A DNA stretch of 64,000 bases. It comes from Bradymonas sp963697525 (lineage in GTDB: Bacteria; Myxococcota_A; Bradymonadia; Bradymonadales; Bradymonadaceae). Below the pieces are notes generated by a model. The model was not told the origin of the DNA. It saw nothing but the letters and a program-made list of their open reading frames with translations, and did not search any database. A program made the translations under genes and the position numbers. The stretch lies in contig OY969087.1 of assembly GCA_963697525.1 (NCBI GenBank), positions 2,914,001-2,978,000 on the forward strand, written 5' to 3'. Below are positions 43,998 to 56,400 of the stretch, one piece after another. Position 1 is the first letter of the stretch; each line of letters begins with the position of its first letter.

Positions 43998-44723
43998 TCA
44001 AACACGCCGCTCGAGAAGCTCCTCGAGATAGGCCTGGGCGCGGTCGACGGCGCGCAGATAAAAGTGCGCGCGCAGGATGTCGCGCTCGCGCTCGCCCAGC
44101 TCACCTTCGCGCCCCAGGTGATCGATGCGCCAGCGGCGCACGTGGTACAGGGTAAGCGCCGCGGCCACCGAGATATTATAGCTCTGCGAGAAGCCGGCCA
44201 TGGGGATAATGCAGCGGATGTCCGCCGCCTCCAGGGTCTGGGGGCTGACCCCGGAGTGCTCGTTTCCCATCACCAGGGCGGTGGGCTGGGTAAAGTCGAT
44301 CTCGGCCAGCGGGCGCGACGCCTCCAGGTGCGTGGCGCAGATCTGGTAGCCGCGCTCCTTGAGGTGGCGCATGGTCGCCGCGGGATCGCGCCACCGCTGG
44401 ACGTCCAGCCATTTCTCGGCGCCCTGGCTTACGCGCGTCTTCGCGGCCATGGCCTTGGGCTGGGTGTCGATGATGTGGATGGGCTGGATGCCCAGCCCCT
44501 CGGCGGTGCGGAGCACCGCGGCGACGTTGCCCATATCGTAGGGCCCGTCGAACACACAGGCGATCTCGCAGGTGCGCCGGGCGACCACCTCGTCGATGCG
44601 CGCACGGCGCCGCTCGGTGAGCCGGGGCTCGAGCATCTCGACGACCTCGGCCGGCGTCAGCTCGTGCTCGCCGATGGTGAGGGTCTCGCCATGGGGAAAT
44701 CGAGGATTCAGGGCTTTTTTCAT
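43998..44723 (-). CDS. trmH: tRNA (guanosine-2'-O)-methyltransferase TrmH (SpoU family)
   Basis: A 241-residue SPOUT-fold RNA methyltransferase. Motif 1 is CVFDGPYDMGNVAAVLRTAE, motif 2 MGNEHSGVS and motif 3 IPMAGFSQSYNISVAAAL. The QSxN(V/I)SVA spacing and the ATHL-x-DFT segment are closest to TrmH, which methylates G18 of tRNA. The start MKKALNPRF is chosen; further upstream ATGs in the same frame give extra residues without family resemblance. Confidence 0.85.
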   Translation of the reverse strand: MKKALNPRFPHGETLTIGEHELTPAEVVEMLEPRLTERRRARIDEVVARRTCEIACVFDGPYDMGNVAAVLRTAEGLGIQPIHIIDTQPKAMAAKTRVSQGAEKWLDVQRWRDPAATMRHLKERGYQICATHLEASRPLAEIDFTQPTALVMGNEHSGVSPQTLEAADIRCIIPMAGFSQSYNISVAAALTLYHVRRWRIDHLGREGELGERERDILRAHFYLRAVDRAQAYLEELLERRV

Positions 44724-44944
44724 GACGCGTAGAGTGGGGAGACTGAATTTGGGCGGCATCCTAGCCGAGACATTCACCATATTCCACGGCGAATCCCTCG
44801 GTGCGAGGGCAGCTTGGGCAGCGTGCCGTGTGGGGACTTGTGCACGCACTTAACCCTCGACTCCCGTATGAGCAAGGAACACAGCGCCGCCGCGATTCTT
44901 CCGCGCCCATCCGCGGCGCCTCCGCGGCATCCCTCAGCGTCACC

Positions 44945-44997
44945 GCGACCAGCGCCCCCCCGCGAAACCAGCGCCCCCCGCGAAACCAGCGTCCTCC
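44945..44997. repeat. 18-bp direct repeat, three copies
   Basis: Units GCGAAACCAGCGCCCCCC (44962-44979) and GCGAAACCAGCGTCCTCC (44980-44997) follow a partial first copy at 44945-44961. They lie in the gap before the VWA locus. Function is unknown. Confidence 0.7.
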
Positions 44998-45090
44998 CGC
45001 GTGATGAACCCGGAAAACTCCGCGCATACCTGTGCGTAACTTGCATCGAGAATACGGGCGTCGAACTTTGTCGATTTTTGTCGAAAACAC

Positions 45091-45119
45091 CTGACAAGCG
45101 CTTGTGGATGCGTTATGGT
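45091..45119 (+). promoter_or_regulatory. Possible sigma-70 promoter for the VWA locus
   Basis: CTGACA (5/6 to consensus) and TATGGT (4/6) are separated by exactly 17 bp, about 200 bp upstream of the VWA lipoprotein. The spacing and the AT-rich surroundings support it. Confidence 0.4.
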
Positions 45120-45320
45120 GCCGGTCGTATGTTTGGTCGAAGAGACGAGACAGCGGTCCAAACGAGCCGAAAATTAGATGATTTGAATACACCCGGAATA
45201 CGGCAGAACAACCGGCGTGGACGGCTCTCAATACCTGACAGACGCGTGCTCTTTCGTTATGATGCTCGCGCTCTACCGCTTGGAAATTCGACTGAACGGC
45301 TCTGAATGATGGTGGAACTC

Positions 45321-47846
45321 ATGCCGGTCCCACATCGAAATCGACTTTTTATGCTCCTGAGCGCCGCGCTTTTGGTGGGGGTGCTCGGGGGATGTAGCGA
45401 CGCCTCGAACTCGGGGAACGGCTCGGGTGCGTCGAGTTGCGCCGCGGGCGAGGCGTTCAACCCGCTGACGGGCCAATGTATGACGGCCTCGTCGGGCGGT
45501 GACGCCGGCGGCTGGGATGCGGGCCACCGCGATGCCGGGCGCCTGGACGCGGGCAGCGCCGATTCCGGCGGCTCGACGGGGTCAGATGCGGGCCCCCGGG
45601 CCGACGCCGGGGCGGATACGGCCAGCGACGTCGTCGAGCGCTGCGCGAGCGGCGTGGACAGCGACAACGATGGGCTGGACAATGCCTGCGAGTGCCAGCT
45701 CGGCACCCACCCCTACCAGGAAGACACCGATGGCGACGGCCTGCTCGACGGCGAGGAGGACGCCAACCACAACTGCACCTTCGATCCGGGAAGTGGCGAG
45801 ACCGACCCGCGCGAGAGCGACACCGACGTCGACGGGCTCGACGACGGCGCCGAGATCGACCAGGGCACCGACCCGCTCGACCCGGACACCGACGCCGACG
45901 GAGTCGACGACGGCGCCGAGGTCGCCTCGGGTTGCATGGATCCCAACAACGAGGACACTGACGGTGACGGGCTGACCGACGGCGTCGAGGACGCCAACGG
46001 CGACGGCCAGATCGGCACGTGCACCAACGGGTTCGACCTGTCCTGCGCGCAGGGCGAGTCCGACCCGTGCGCCGCCGACAGCGATGGCGACGGCACCCCC
46101 GACCAGGACGAGGCCCAGTATCGCGACTGCCGCCCGTCGGATATGCAGAACTTGACCCAGCCGCAGTTCATCGAGGACGCCGGCGCCGACTACAAGCTGG
46201 CGACCGAGGCGAGCGTGACCGCCTCGGCGGTGACGTTTGCGTCGGGTTCGGCGGTCGCCCACGTCTTCGGCGACGCGCCCAACACCTACACCGGCTTTGT
46301 CGCCTCGCTCGCGCCGGCCAACAGCCAGACCGATCCGGCGCTGTTGGCCGACGACGTCACCGCGGCGGTGCAGGGCGTATACGCCGGCGCCGCGCGGCGC
46401 TCCTCGGGCCGGCAGGTGACCACCCACGACGGCACCAAGGCCGTGGTCGGCTCGATCATCGACCTGCCCGCGGGCACCGACCTGGGCAGCGCGCGCGACA
46501 AGGTGCTCGCCGCTCTGGCAGGGGTGCCCGAGTCCGACGTCTCCCACGGCTTGACCGACAGCTTTCCGGGCGACGCCAGCGCGCCCACGCTCTTCGTCTA
46601 CGAGGTCGTCAGTCGCTCGCAGAGCCAGTACCTGGTGGTGGGGGCGTTCGCCACCCTGACCGCCTACCAGGACGACAGCGCCGAGACCGGCTTTCGCATC
46701 GACGACCTGACCGGGGGACCGTCGCTCGGCAGCACCAGCGACACGCTCACCCCCGACTGCGTCTCCTACAAGATCACCGCCCGTCCGCAGGTCGACATCA
46801 TCATCTCGCTGGACGCCTCCGGCTCGATGAGCGACGAGCAGACCGCGCTGTCGAACTTTTCGACCGAGTTTACCAACCTGCTCAACCAGGCCAACGTCGA
46901 CTGGCGGGTGGGTGTGACCGGCGTCGATTGCAACGGCATCGCCAACGACACCGACTTGTCCCAGGACTTCCGCAACCTGTGGCCGCCGATCAGCGGGGGG
47001 ATGTTTCCCGGCCCCAACGACGTCTGCCCGTCGGTGCCGATGCAGGGTGGCGGCAACGGCGCGCTGGTGGGCGGTGACTTTACGCGCGACCCGGCCACGT
47101 TGGCCAACCGGCTTAACCAGGTCAACGGGACCAACTCCGAGTTCACCATGACCATGGGCGTGGCGGCGATCGACCGGGCGCTGCCGCGCACGGCCGGGGC
47201 CACCGACAAATTTCGCCCGGACGCCTCCGTCGTGGTCATCGCGGTGACCGACGAGGAGGACCAATTCTTCAAGGACAAGCTCGACTTTTTGGGCAACCAG
47301 AACCTGACGCTGACCGCCACCCAGCAGCAGCAGATGGAGGCCGAGACCCAGCCGTGGATCGACTACCTGCTGGCGCCGAACGTGGGAGCGACGGCCTTCG
47401 GCCTGTATTGGCCCCCCGGCGAGCAGTGCGGCACGGCCTCCGAGGTCGCCCACGCCATCGCCGAGATCGTCAACGAGACCGGCGGCAACGGTGGATCGGT
47501 GTGTCAGACCGACATCACCAACACCCTGCGGGGCATCGCCGACGCCACCGCCGGCATCGCCTCGGGCCTGCGCCTGCGCGGGGAGGCCGCGCCCCAGACC
47601 ATCGTGGTCAAGCACGGCTCGATCAGCACGGGCACCATCACCGACATGCCGCGCAGCCGCGCCGACGGGTACGACTACGACGCCATCGTCAACCGCGTGG
47701 TCTTCCGCGGGCCCAATCCGCCGCAGACCAACGACCGGGTGGTCATTCCCTATTTACGGTGGGACAACAGCGTGTTCACCTGCAGCACCGACGCCGACTG
47801 TCCCCAGGAGCAAAAACTCAAGTGTGTGCAGGGGGAATGTAGATGA
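45321..47846 (+). CDS. VWA-domain lipoprotein with Asp-rich calcium repeats
   Basis: An 841-residue lipoprotein (lipobox VLGGC, Cys 25). After a Gly/Ser/Asp linker there are about eight TSP3-like Asp repeats (DSDNDGLDNACECQ, DTDGDGLLDGEED) with predicted calcium sites, then a beta-rich region. A VWA domain follows, with the MIDAS start DASGS near residue 498 and VTDEEDQFF later. VWA lipoproteins bind protein ligands or surfaces through a divalent metal. ATG 45321 is preferred because GGTGGA lies before it; an in-frame ATG at 45306 would add five residues. It leads a three-gene locus. Confidence 0.85.
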   Translation: MPVPHRNRLFMLLSAALLVGVLGGCSDASNSGNGSGASSCAAGEAFNPLTGQCMTASSGGDAGGWDAGHRDAGRLDAGSADSGGSTGSDAGPRADAGADTASDVVERCASGVDSDNDGLDNACECQLGTHPYQEDTDGDGLLDGEEDANHNCTFDPGSGETDPRESDTDVDGLDDGAEIDQGTDPLDPDTDADGVDDGAEVASGCMDPNNEDTDGDGLTDGVEDANGDGQIGTCTNGFDLSCAQGESDPCAADSDGDGTPDQDEAQYRDCRPSDMQNLTQPQFIEDAGADYKLATEASVTASAVTFASGSAVAHVFGDAPNTYTGFVASLAPANSQTDPALLADDVTAAVQGVYAGAARRSSGRQVTTHDGTKAVVGSIIDLPAGTDLGSARDKVLAALAGVPESDVSHGLTDSFPGDASAPTLFVYEVVSRSQSQYLVVGAFATLTAYQDDSAETGFRIDDLTGGPSLGSTSDTLTPDCVSYKITARPQVDIIISLDASGSMSDEQTALSNFSTEFTNLLNQANVDWRVGVTGVDCNGIANDTDLSQDFRNLWPPISGGMFPGPNDVCPSVPMQGGGNGALVGGDFTRDPATLANRLNQVNGTNSEFTMTMGVAAIDRALPRTAGATDKFRPDASVVVIAVTDEEDQFFKDKLDFLGNQNLTLTATQQQQMEAETQPWIDYLLAPNVGATAFGLYWPPGEQCGTASEVAHAIAEIVNETGGNGGSVCQTDITNTLRGIADATAGIASGLRLRGEAAPQTIVVKHGSISTGTITDMPRSRADGYDYDAIVNRVVFRGPNPPQTNDRVVIPYLRWDNSVFTCSTDADCPQEQKLKCVQGECR

Positions 47847-47903
47847 AGCAGGCCTAGGTTGCAGTAAGTAGACAAGCACCAGCGAACTGACAGAGAGAGC
47901 AAC

Positions 47904-48395
47904 ATGCGGGTTTGGAAGCTGATTGGAGTGTGCGCGGCTGCGCTGGCTCTGGCGGGATGTGTCCCGCCGAAATTGATGGATTCTCCCAACGCGGGATCGA
48001 ATAACGGCACCGGCGGCGGAGGCGACGGCGGTGGTGGCGGCGGCGGAGGTACCAACAACGGTAATTCCGGTCAGCCGACGTTTCACGACGTCGCCAACCT
48101 GGTGCGCGCGTCGTGCTCGACGGCGTCGACCTGCCACGGCGCCGCCAGCACGACCAACTTCAAGGTCCAGGGCGACAGCGCCGCCACCGACGCCCAGGTC
48201 AAGGCCGCGCTCGACGGGGTGACCGCGCTTCGCGACCAGATCCCGCTGGTCACCCCCGGCGACCCGTCCAACAGCGATTTCTTTACCCGTCTGAGCGCCC
48301 AGGAGCCCTTGCTGATGCCCCCCACGGGCAAGCTCACCGACGCCCAGATCACCATGGTGAAGACCTGGATCGAACAGGGGGCCAGCTATGAATAA
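47904..48395 (+). CDS. Cytochrome-like lipoprotein, CX5CH motif
   Basis: A 163-residue lipoprotein (lipobox ALAGC, Cys 19) with a Gly/Asn-rich linker and a domain similar to the C-terminal module of the lipoprotein encoded at 3564. Its Cys-His motif is CSTASTCHG (71-79), five residues between cysteines rather than two. It ends in a typical cytochrome-like tail (LMPPTGKLTDAQITMVKTWI). Whether heme is bound is unclear; the cysteines may form a disulfide instead. The stop overlaps the start of the next gene. Confidence 0.75.
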   Translation: MRVWKLIGVCAAALALAGCVPPKLMDSPNAGSNNGTGGGGDGGGGGGGGTNNGNSGQPTFHDVANLVRASCSTASTCHGAASTTNFKVQGDSAATDAQVKAALDGVTALRDQIPLVTPGDPSNSDFFTRLSAQEPLLMPPTGKLTDAQITMVKTWIEQGASYE

Positions 48396-49209
48396 GCCAT
48401 TGATGTGTCGTCGCGCCCTGGCGGTGTTGTCGGTGGCGCTGGTCTCGAGCATGGCCGCCCTGGCGCACGCCCAGGATGCCGGGGGCGGCAAGGCCTCGGC
48501 GGCCGGCGTCAACGTGTCCGTCGGCCCCTGGTTGGTCAGCCGTTCGATGACCATGCGGGTCAACTCGGGCACGGTCACCCATGCGCCGAACCCCTATCTG
48601 GGCGGGGCGCTTCATTTTTCGGCGGATCTGTACGATTTCAAGTCGTTCGACGCCAGCTTGCTCCTGCAAGGGGAGGGCGGCTATGGGGCGGCCAAAAACG
48701 CCACCTACGCCCACGAACTGCAGCGCCAGCCGGCGACCAAGGCGAGCTTTTTGGCCGCGCGCCTGACGGTGCGCCGCCCGCTGAGCCAGCGGCTGCACCT
48801 GGACGTGGGTCTGGGTGGTCGGGCCGACAGCTACATCGTCGAGCCCAACCGCACCTATACCGGCCACCGGTATATCGGCGGCGAGCTGCGCCTGGGACTG
48901 GGCTGGACCAACGCCGCCCGGGCGTGGACCCTGGATGGGGACCTGAGCGCGTTGCCGGTGTTTTCCATCAACGAGTCCAGCGGCGCCAACGGCGCGGCCT
49001 ACGGCTTCGGCGTGCGCGTCGGCGCCCAGATCGGCTACAACCTCTTCTCGTTGCCCACAGCCGGCGGCTATCGGGGCGCACGCCTGATGCTGCGCTACGA
49101 CTACACCCGCTATCGCACGCAATTTCCCCAACAGCGCGTCGTGCTCGACGGCGGCGTCAGCGAGGACAACAGCAACGCGTTGATGCTGATGTTTGGGTAC
49201 TACTTGTGA
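48388..49209 (+). CDS. Outer-membrane beta-barrel protein
   Basis: A 273-residue exported protein (signal peptide ending ALAHAQ). The mature part has alternating hydrophobic/polar strands and ends in an aromatic residue two places from the C-terminus (LMLMFGYYL), consistent with a 10-12 strand outer-membrane barrel. No named family was recognised. The overlapping start suggests it is made with the two preceding surface lipoproteins, and it may anchor or export them. It converges with the next gene, 4 bp apart. Confidence 0.7.
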   Translation: MNKPLMCRRALAVLSVALVSSMAALAHAQDAGGGKASAAGVNVSVGPWLVSRSMTMRVNSGTVTHAPNPYLGGALHFSADLYDFKSFDASLLLQGEGGYGAAKNATYAHELQRQPATKASFLAARLTVRRPLSQRLHLDVGLGGRADSYIVEPNRTYTGHRYIGGELRLGLGWTNAARAWTLDGDLSALPVFSINESSGANGAAYGFGVRVGAQIGYNLFSLPTAGGYRGARLMLRYDYTRYRTQFPQQRVVLDGGVSEDNSNALMLMFGYYL

Positions 49210-49213
49210 GCGA

Positions 49214-51669
49214 TCAGCCTTTCCAACGCAGGAAGCCGAAGCCGATCAACGTGAGCACGAAGATCGAGGCGATGGTCACGATGATCGCCAGCCCGTCGGG
49301 CATCTTTTGCTGCCCGTCGGGCAGGGCGCCGGCGAGGAGGCCGGTGGGCGTGGTCAGAAAGACCGTGCCGTCCTGAATGGCCAGCCGGCCGATGGTATCG
49401 TGGCTGCTTCGCAAGGCCGCCGACGGCTTGAGGTCGTAGGAGCGGATGGACGGCTTTTCCTCGTCGGTCTCGTGGACCTTCAGCAGGTTGACCGCGTGGT
49501 GGGTGTCGACGATCAGCAGGTGGGTGCGCCCGTCGAGCTGGTAGTTGAGGATGCGCCCCTGGGTCCACGGGCCGGGGATGTCGCGCCAGGAGTTGCCGCC
49601 GTCGAGGGACTTGGCGAAGCGATCCTGGTGAGCTCTGAACAATACCTCCGGGGGATACTGAGCGCTACGGGCGACGTAGACGCCGTCGCGCCGCGCGCTG
49701 TGGGTGAAGCTCGACACCGCGTGCCAGGTCTGGCCGTTGTTGTACGAGCGCCACAATTGCGTGGGCGCCTTGGCGTTGATGCTGTGGGTGACCAGGTACA
49801 TGCGCTTGTCGAAGTCGGTGGTGAAGTTCGACAAATACGAGCCCTCCAGCGCGCTGCGAAACGCGGGGTTGAGCGACAGCCGCGTCCACGACACCCCGCC
49901 ATCCAAGGACATCAGCGGACCCTGCTGGGCCGACCAGGCGAAGACCTGGGAGCTGTCGGGGCGCGCGTCGATCTCGACGATGGCCCCGGGCGGCACGTTG
50001 ACGCCTCGGAAGCGCATCGGTTGGTAGGCGATCTCGTCGGCCTCCCCGATGGGGGCGGCCTCGGCGGTGGTGGTCTTGCCGTCGGGCTCCAGGCGCACGA
50101 TGGCGCCGGAGGCGGTGCCGTTGAGGATGGCGCCGCTATTCTTGTCGACGTGGATGGCCGTGGTCGCCCGGCTCTGCAGCATCTGCCAGCGGCCACCGTG
50201 CGCCGGGCCGACGAGCCGGAAGAGCCCGGCGTCGCTGCCCAGCAGAAAGCCACCGTTGTCGTCGACGCCGATGTCGAAGGCGCGCGTGGCGCGAAGCTCG
50301 TCGTTGATCTGGTGCCAGGTCTGGCCGCGGTCGAGCGAGCGCAGCACGCCCGAGCCGCGGGTGGCCGCCCACACGCGGTTGCGATGCGCGCTGTAGGCGA
50401 ATTGGGTGACCACGCGCCCGTCGGTGTCCGGGGGGCGTACCTCGTCCCAATGCTCGCCCAGGTCGACGCTGCGGTAGATCCCCCCGCTGGCAAGCGCCAC
50501 CAACACCGCCGCCGGGGCGTCGTCGGCCGGGCCGAGCACCTGCAGCGCCACCCCCTGGGGGTTGGTCTGGGCCAGGCCGGGCAGCGAGATCGGGGTCCAC
50601 GTCTTGGCAGCGTTCTCGCTGCGCAACAGCCCCTCGGGGGTGAGCATCAACACCGTGTCCGTGTGGGGCACCGGGGCCAATTGGCGGTCCGCCGCGGGCA
50701 ACTCGGCGACCGGCTTCCAGGTCTTCTGGTCCTTTCGGCGCCGGTAGACTTGCAGGTCGTCGGTGAGCACGGTCAACAGCTCGAACGGGCGGGTGGGGTT
50801 GGCCGGCAGATAATGGCGCAGCACCTGGGGGAGCGGGGCGTCGTGCTTGTTGTCGTCCCGGTCGACCCCGTCCAGCGAGACCGGCGCCCAGGGATCGTCG
50901 CCCAGCGGCTTGCCGGTCTCGGCCTGGAGCTGCCACAGATGGGTGTTGTCGATGAGGAAGAGGCCCAATTCGCCCCAGTTGAGCAGGCGCACGTGCCCGG
51001 TGGTGGCGTAGCGCGTCGACATCGCCGCGCGCGCCGCCGGGGTGGTCGCGCTGGCGGCCGCCGCCCGCGCGCCCTTGGTGCTGGCCACGGCGACCGGTTT
51101 GGGGGACGGGGCGCTGGTCTTATCACCCTTTTTGGGCGGGTCGGCAGGATCGGCCTTGTCCGCCTTGGCCTCGGGCTTTTTGGGCAGGCCCACCAACTTC
51201 CAGGTGCGCCCGGCGTCGGAGCTGACCAGCAGGCGGGCGCTGTTGGAGCCGGGCACGCCGGTCATCATCCACAGATGGCCGCCGAAGGCGGTGAACACCT
51301 CGGCGGGCGGAAAATCGAGGGACTCGCCCGCCGATGCCAGCGCGCGAAGCGGCGCCGACTGGCTCTGCGGCAGTTGGGAGGGCCAGCGCGGATCGAGGTG
51401 TTGCCAGGCGCCCGAGTCGTTGCGGTGCACGAAGAAGCCCGCCCGCGACGGCGCGATCACGTCCAGGCGGTCGGGGCCGTCGAGCACCGCCAGGGTGAGC
51501 ACCGAGCCTCCCTCGGGCATGGGCACCGAGGTCAGGTCGATGCCCCGCTTTTCCTCGGCGCATCCCCCAAGCAGGCTCGCGGCGAGCACCAGCGTCGCCA
51601 GCACGCAGGCCGCGACCGGTCCGGGGGTGATGGCGCGCGTCTTGCTCGTCTGATTGCACCAAAGATGCT

Positions 51670-51673
<4 letters not shown>
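49214..51673 (-). CDS. BNR-propeller lipoprotein with C-terminal membrane segment
   Basis: An 819-residue lipoprotein (lipobox ASLLGGC) containing many BNR/Asp-box-like blades of the S-x-D-x-G-x-T-W type (SSDAGRTWKLVG, SLDRGQTWHQI, SLDGGNSWRDIP). It is a sortilin/Ycf48-like propeller, usually used for protein or glycan binding. An Ala-rich linker (about 165-205) splits the blades. The C-terminus has one membrane segment (IVTIASIFVLTLIGFGFL), so the protein may span or be tethered at both ends. The start overlaps the stop of the OmpA-family gene by 4 bp. Confidence 0.8.
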
Positions 51674-53442
<1,769 letters not shown>

Positions 53443-53476
53443 CCGTGCTCTGTGTGGCATGGAGCCGTCCTTGAGC

Positions 53477-56400
53477 CTAGCCGTCCTGGTTCGACTGCAG
53501 GGCCCGAAGCGCGCGTCGCGCCTCGTCGAGCCCTTCGGGTGGATCGTCTTCGTCCTGAACTACCGCGATCGCCTCGGCGTACAGCGGCCGGGCCAGGTCG
53601 GGGCGGTCGAGCTTGTCGGCGTGCAGCCTCGCCGCCTCGGTCAGTGCCTCGAACCGGCCGTGGGGGTCCAACAATAGCTCGGCATAGGATTCGAGATCCT
53701 GTGCCAAAGCGCTGGATTTGTCGAGGGTGCGATCCAGGCCGATGCGCCGCTCGAGCGCCTCGACGTGCTCCGGCCACAGCGAAAACGCCATGCCCCACAG
53801 GGCCCAGGCGGAGTCGGCGTCGCCCAGATCTTGCTCGGCGATATGGGCGGCGTCGGCGACGATCTGGCTGGCGGGCACACGCACCGCCGGGCTGATGTCG
53901 TCGGGCTCGACGGCGAGCACCTGCTCGAGATCGAGCCCCTCGGGCTTGCCGATGAGCAGGCCGAGCTCGTGGCCCAGGCTGCCGATATAGCCGTGCCAAT
54001 CGTCGGTGGCCGCCTGGCATTGCTTGACGCCCTCGAGCGCCAGCGAGTCGCCGGGGGCGGCGTCGAGCACGTTCTCGAAGTGCTTCTTGGCCTCCTCGGG
54101 CCGGTCGAGCTCGTTGAGCAGCAGGTTGGCGAGCTCGCGCTCCATCTCCACGGCGTCGAGGCCGCCGCCGGCGACCTTGAGCACCGTACGCAGGTGGCGT
54201 GCGGCGGTCTCGTAGTCCTGCTCGTCGCGGGCGATCTGGCCGAGCAGCCGGTGGGCGGCCTCGTTCTGGGAGTCCAGGTCGATGACCTGGCCGAGCCACT
54301 CGCGCGCGGCGTCGGCGTCGTTGCGCTCGTCCCACACGAGCTGGGCGATGAGCAGCCGGTAGGTCAGGGCCATCTCCTCGCTGTCAGCCTTGTCCAGCCG
54401 CGCCTTCAGGATGCGAATGCGCTCGTCGACGGCGCCGCTCTCCTCGTAGATCGCTTCCAGCGTGGTCAACACCGTGGGTTTGGCGCCCAGCCCATCGGGG
54501 TCCCCGTCGCGCACGCGCTCCAGGTGGGAGCGCGCGCCGTGGGCGTCCTCCAGGTCGAAGTAGTAGACCTCGCCCAGCTCCATGCTCAGGCGCATGAATT
54601 CGGCGTGGTCGAGCGGCTCGTCGAGCTCGCCGGCCTCGTGGGCGCCGATCAGGGCCGCCAGCGCGTCGGCCAGGCGCACCGGATTGTCGGCGGCGCGCGC
54701 CTCGTCGATGCGCTCGCGAAGTGTGTGCGCGCTGGTGGTGTCGGCCTCGTCTTGGTCCGATGTCGACGGCGCGCTCGCCTCGGCGAGGGCGTCGGGCCTG
54801 GGCACCTGTCGGGTGGCGTGCTGGTTGCCGGCGTCGGTGAATAGCGCGCGGTAGCGTTCGCGAAAGCCGGAGAGGCAATCCTCGTCGACGACCTGGTCGA
54901 CGTCCTCGTCGGCGGCCTGCGCGGGGGCGGAGACGTGGGGCTTGGGCAGCGTGAATCCCGCCCGGGGGAGCTCGTCGGTGGCCAGGATGTCGTCCACGTC
55001 CATGTCGTCGAGCAATTCGTCGAGGCGCGCGTCGACGTCGGCGGCCTGGGCTCGACCGACGTGTTCGCGGGCCTCGTCGGCCAGCCGGCGCGCCTCGTTG
55101 GCTCCGGCGGCGTCGCCGCGCTCGTCGCGAAGCGCGGCCAGCCGCTCGTAGATGTCGGTCTGGTCGGCCGGCGAGGTCTCCATCTCGCCCAGTTTGACGA
55201 GCACGCGCTCGAGCAGTCGGTCGACGGTGCCCGAACCCGCCGGGGCGGGGACATTGAGCCCGTCGCGCTCGACGAGTTTCTCGAGCGAACGCGCCAGCTT
55301 GGACATGCCCTCCCGGTCGGTCGAGCGCAGTTGCATGGCCTCGAAGTAGGCCCGGGTGGCGTTTTGATACTCCTCGAGGTCCTCGAAGAGCACGTCCCCC
55401 AGGGCCACCGACAGCTCCCAGCGCACCTGCGGGTCGCGCACCCGCTTGAGCATGCGCTCGAGGCTGGCGCGAAGCTTCTCGTGGCGAGCGTCGGCGCGCA
55501 AAATCTCGATGAGCTGGCGGCGCGGCTCGTCGGCGCTGGGATCGATGTCCACGGCGCGCTCGAGGTGGTCGGCGGCGTCGTCGACCAGGTGGAGCATCTG
55601 GTAGATCTCGGCCATCTTGCGGTGCAGCTCGACGCGGCGGGCGGGGTCGCCGACGCGGGTGACCAGGTCTTGATACAGCTCGATGAGCTGCTCGGGGCGG
55701 CCCGCCTGCCGGTAAAATGCCTCCAGGCGCGCGGGCGCGTCGCGGTGCTCGGGCTCGAGCTCGATGACTCGGCGCAGATGGGTGGCGGCGGCCTCGGGGC
55801 GATCGCGTCGCTGGTACAGCGTGGCGAGCTCCTCGTGGGCGTGCACCAGGCGCTGGTGCAGGGTGTCGGCCTGCTCGCGCAGCGCGTCGTCCTGGGGATT
55901 GGCCTGCGGGGTATCGGCGCCGAAGGGGCCCGCGCGTGTCGGCTCAACGCGGCTGCTCGCCGCCCGCGAGCGGGCGCGCTCGGCGAGCTTTTCGAGCAGC
56001 GGGATGGTCTCCATCCAGTAGTCGGTCGCCTCCTCGAGGCGCTCGCGCTCCTCGCACAGGCGCGCGGCGAATTCGAGCACCTCGGCGTGCTCGAGCTGGA
56101 CGGTGGGATCGTCGTCGGGCTGCCACAGCCCCAGCGCCCGCCGGCAGGTCAAAAGCGCCTGGCCGGTGTCGCCGAGCTCGTCGCGCCACAGGTGGGCGAC
56201 GCGGTACAGCAGGGTGGCCGCCTGACGTTCGTGGCCGGCGGCCTCGGCGGCGCGCGCCGCCGAGCCGAACGCCTTGAGCGCGCGCAGCGGCTCGTCGCTC
56301 AGCACGTAGCTCTCGCCCAGGGTGTTGAGCGCCTCGAGTTCGGTGGGATCGAGGCGCAGCACCTTCTCCAAGTACAGCCGCGCCTCGGCCAACTCGCCCT

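Larger units (their letters stand above)
44724..45320. other. Intergenic region upstream of the VWA lipoprotein gene
   Basis: About 600 bp with no supported gene. It contains three copies of an 18-bp repeat and one plausible sigma-70 promoter, and is more AT-rich than neighbouring genes from about 45050, as expected for a regulatory region. Confidence 0.6.

Noticed and set aside
45582..47615. 677-codon frame opposite the VWA lipoprotein
   Set aside because: Composition is Val/Gly/Arg-rich shadow; the plus strand has a signal peptide, calcium repeats and MIDAS motif.
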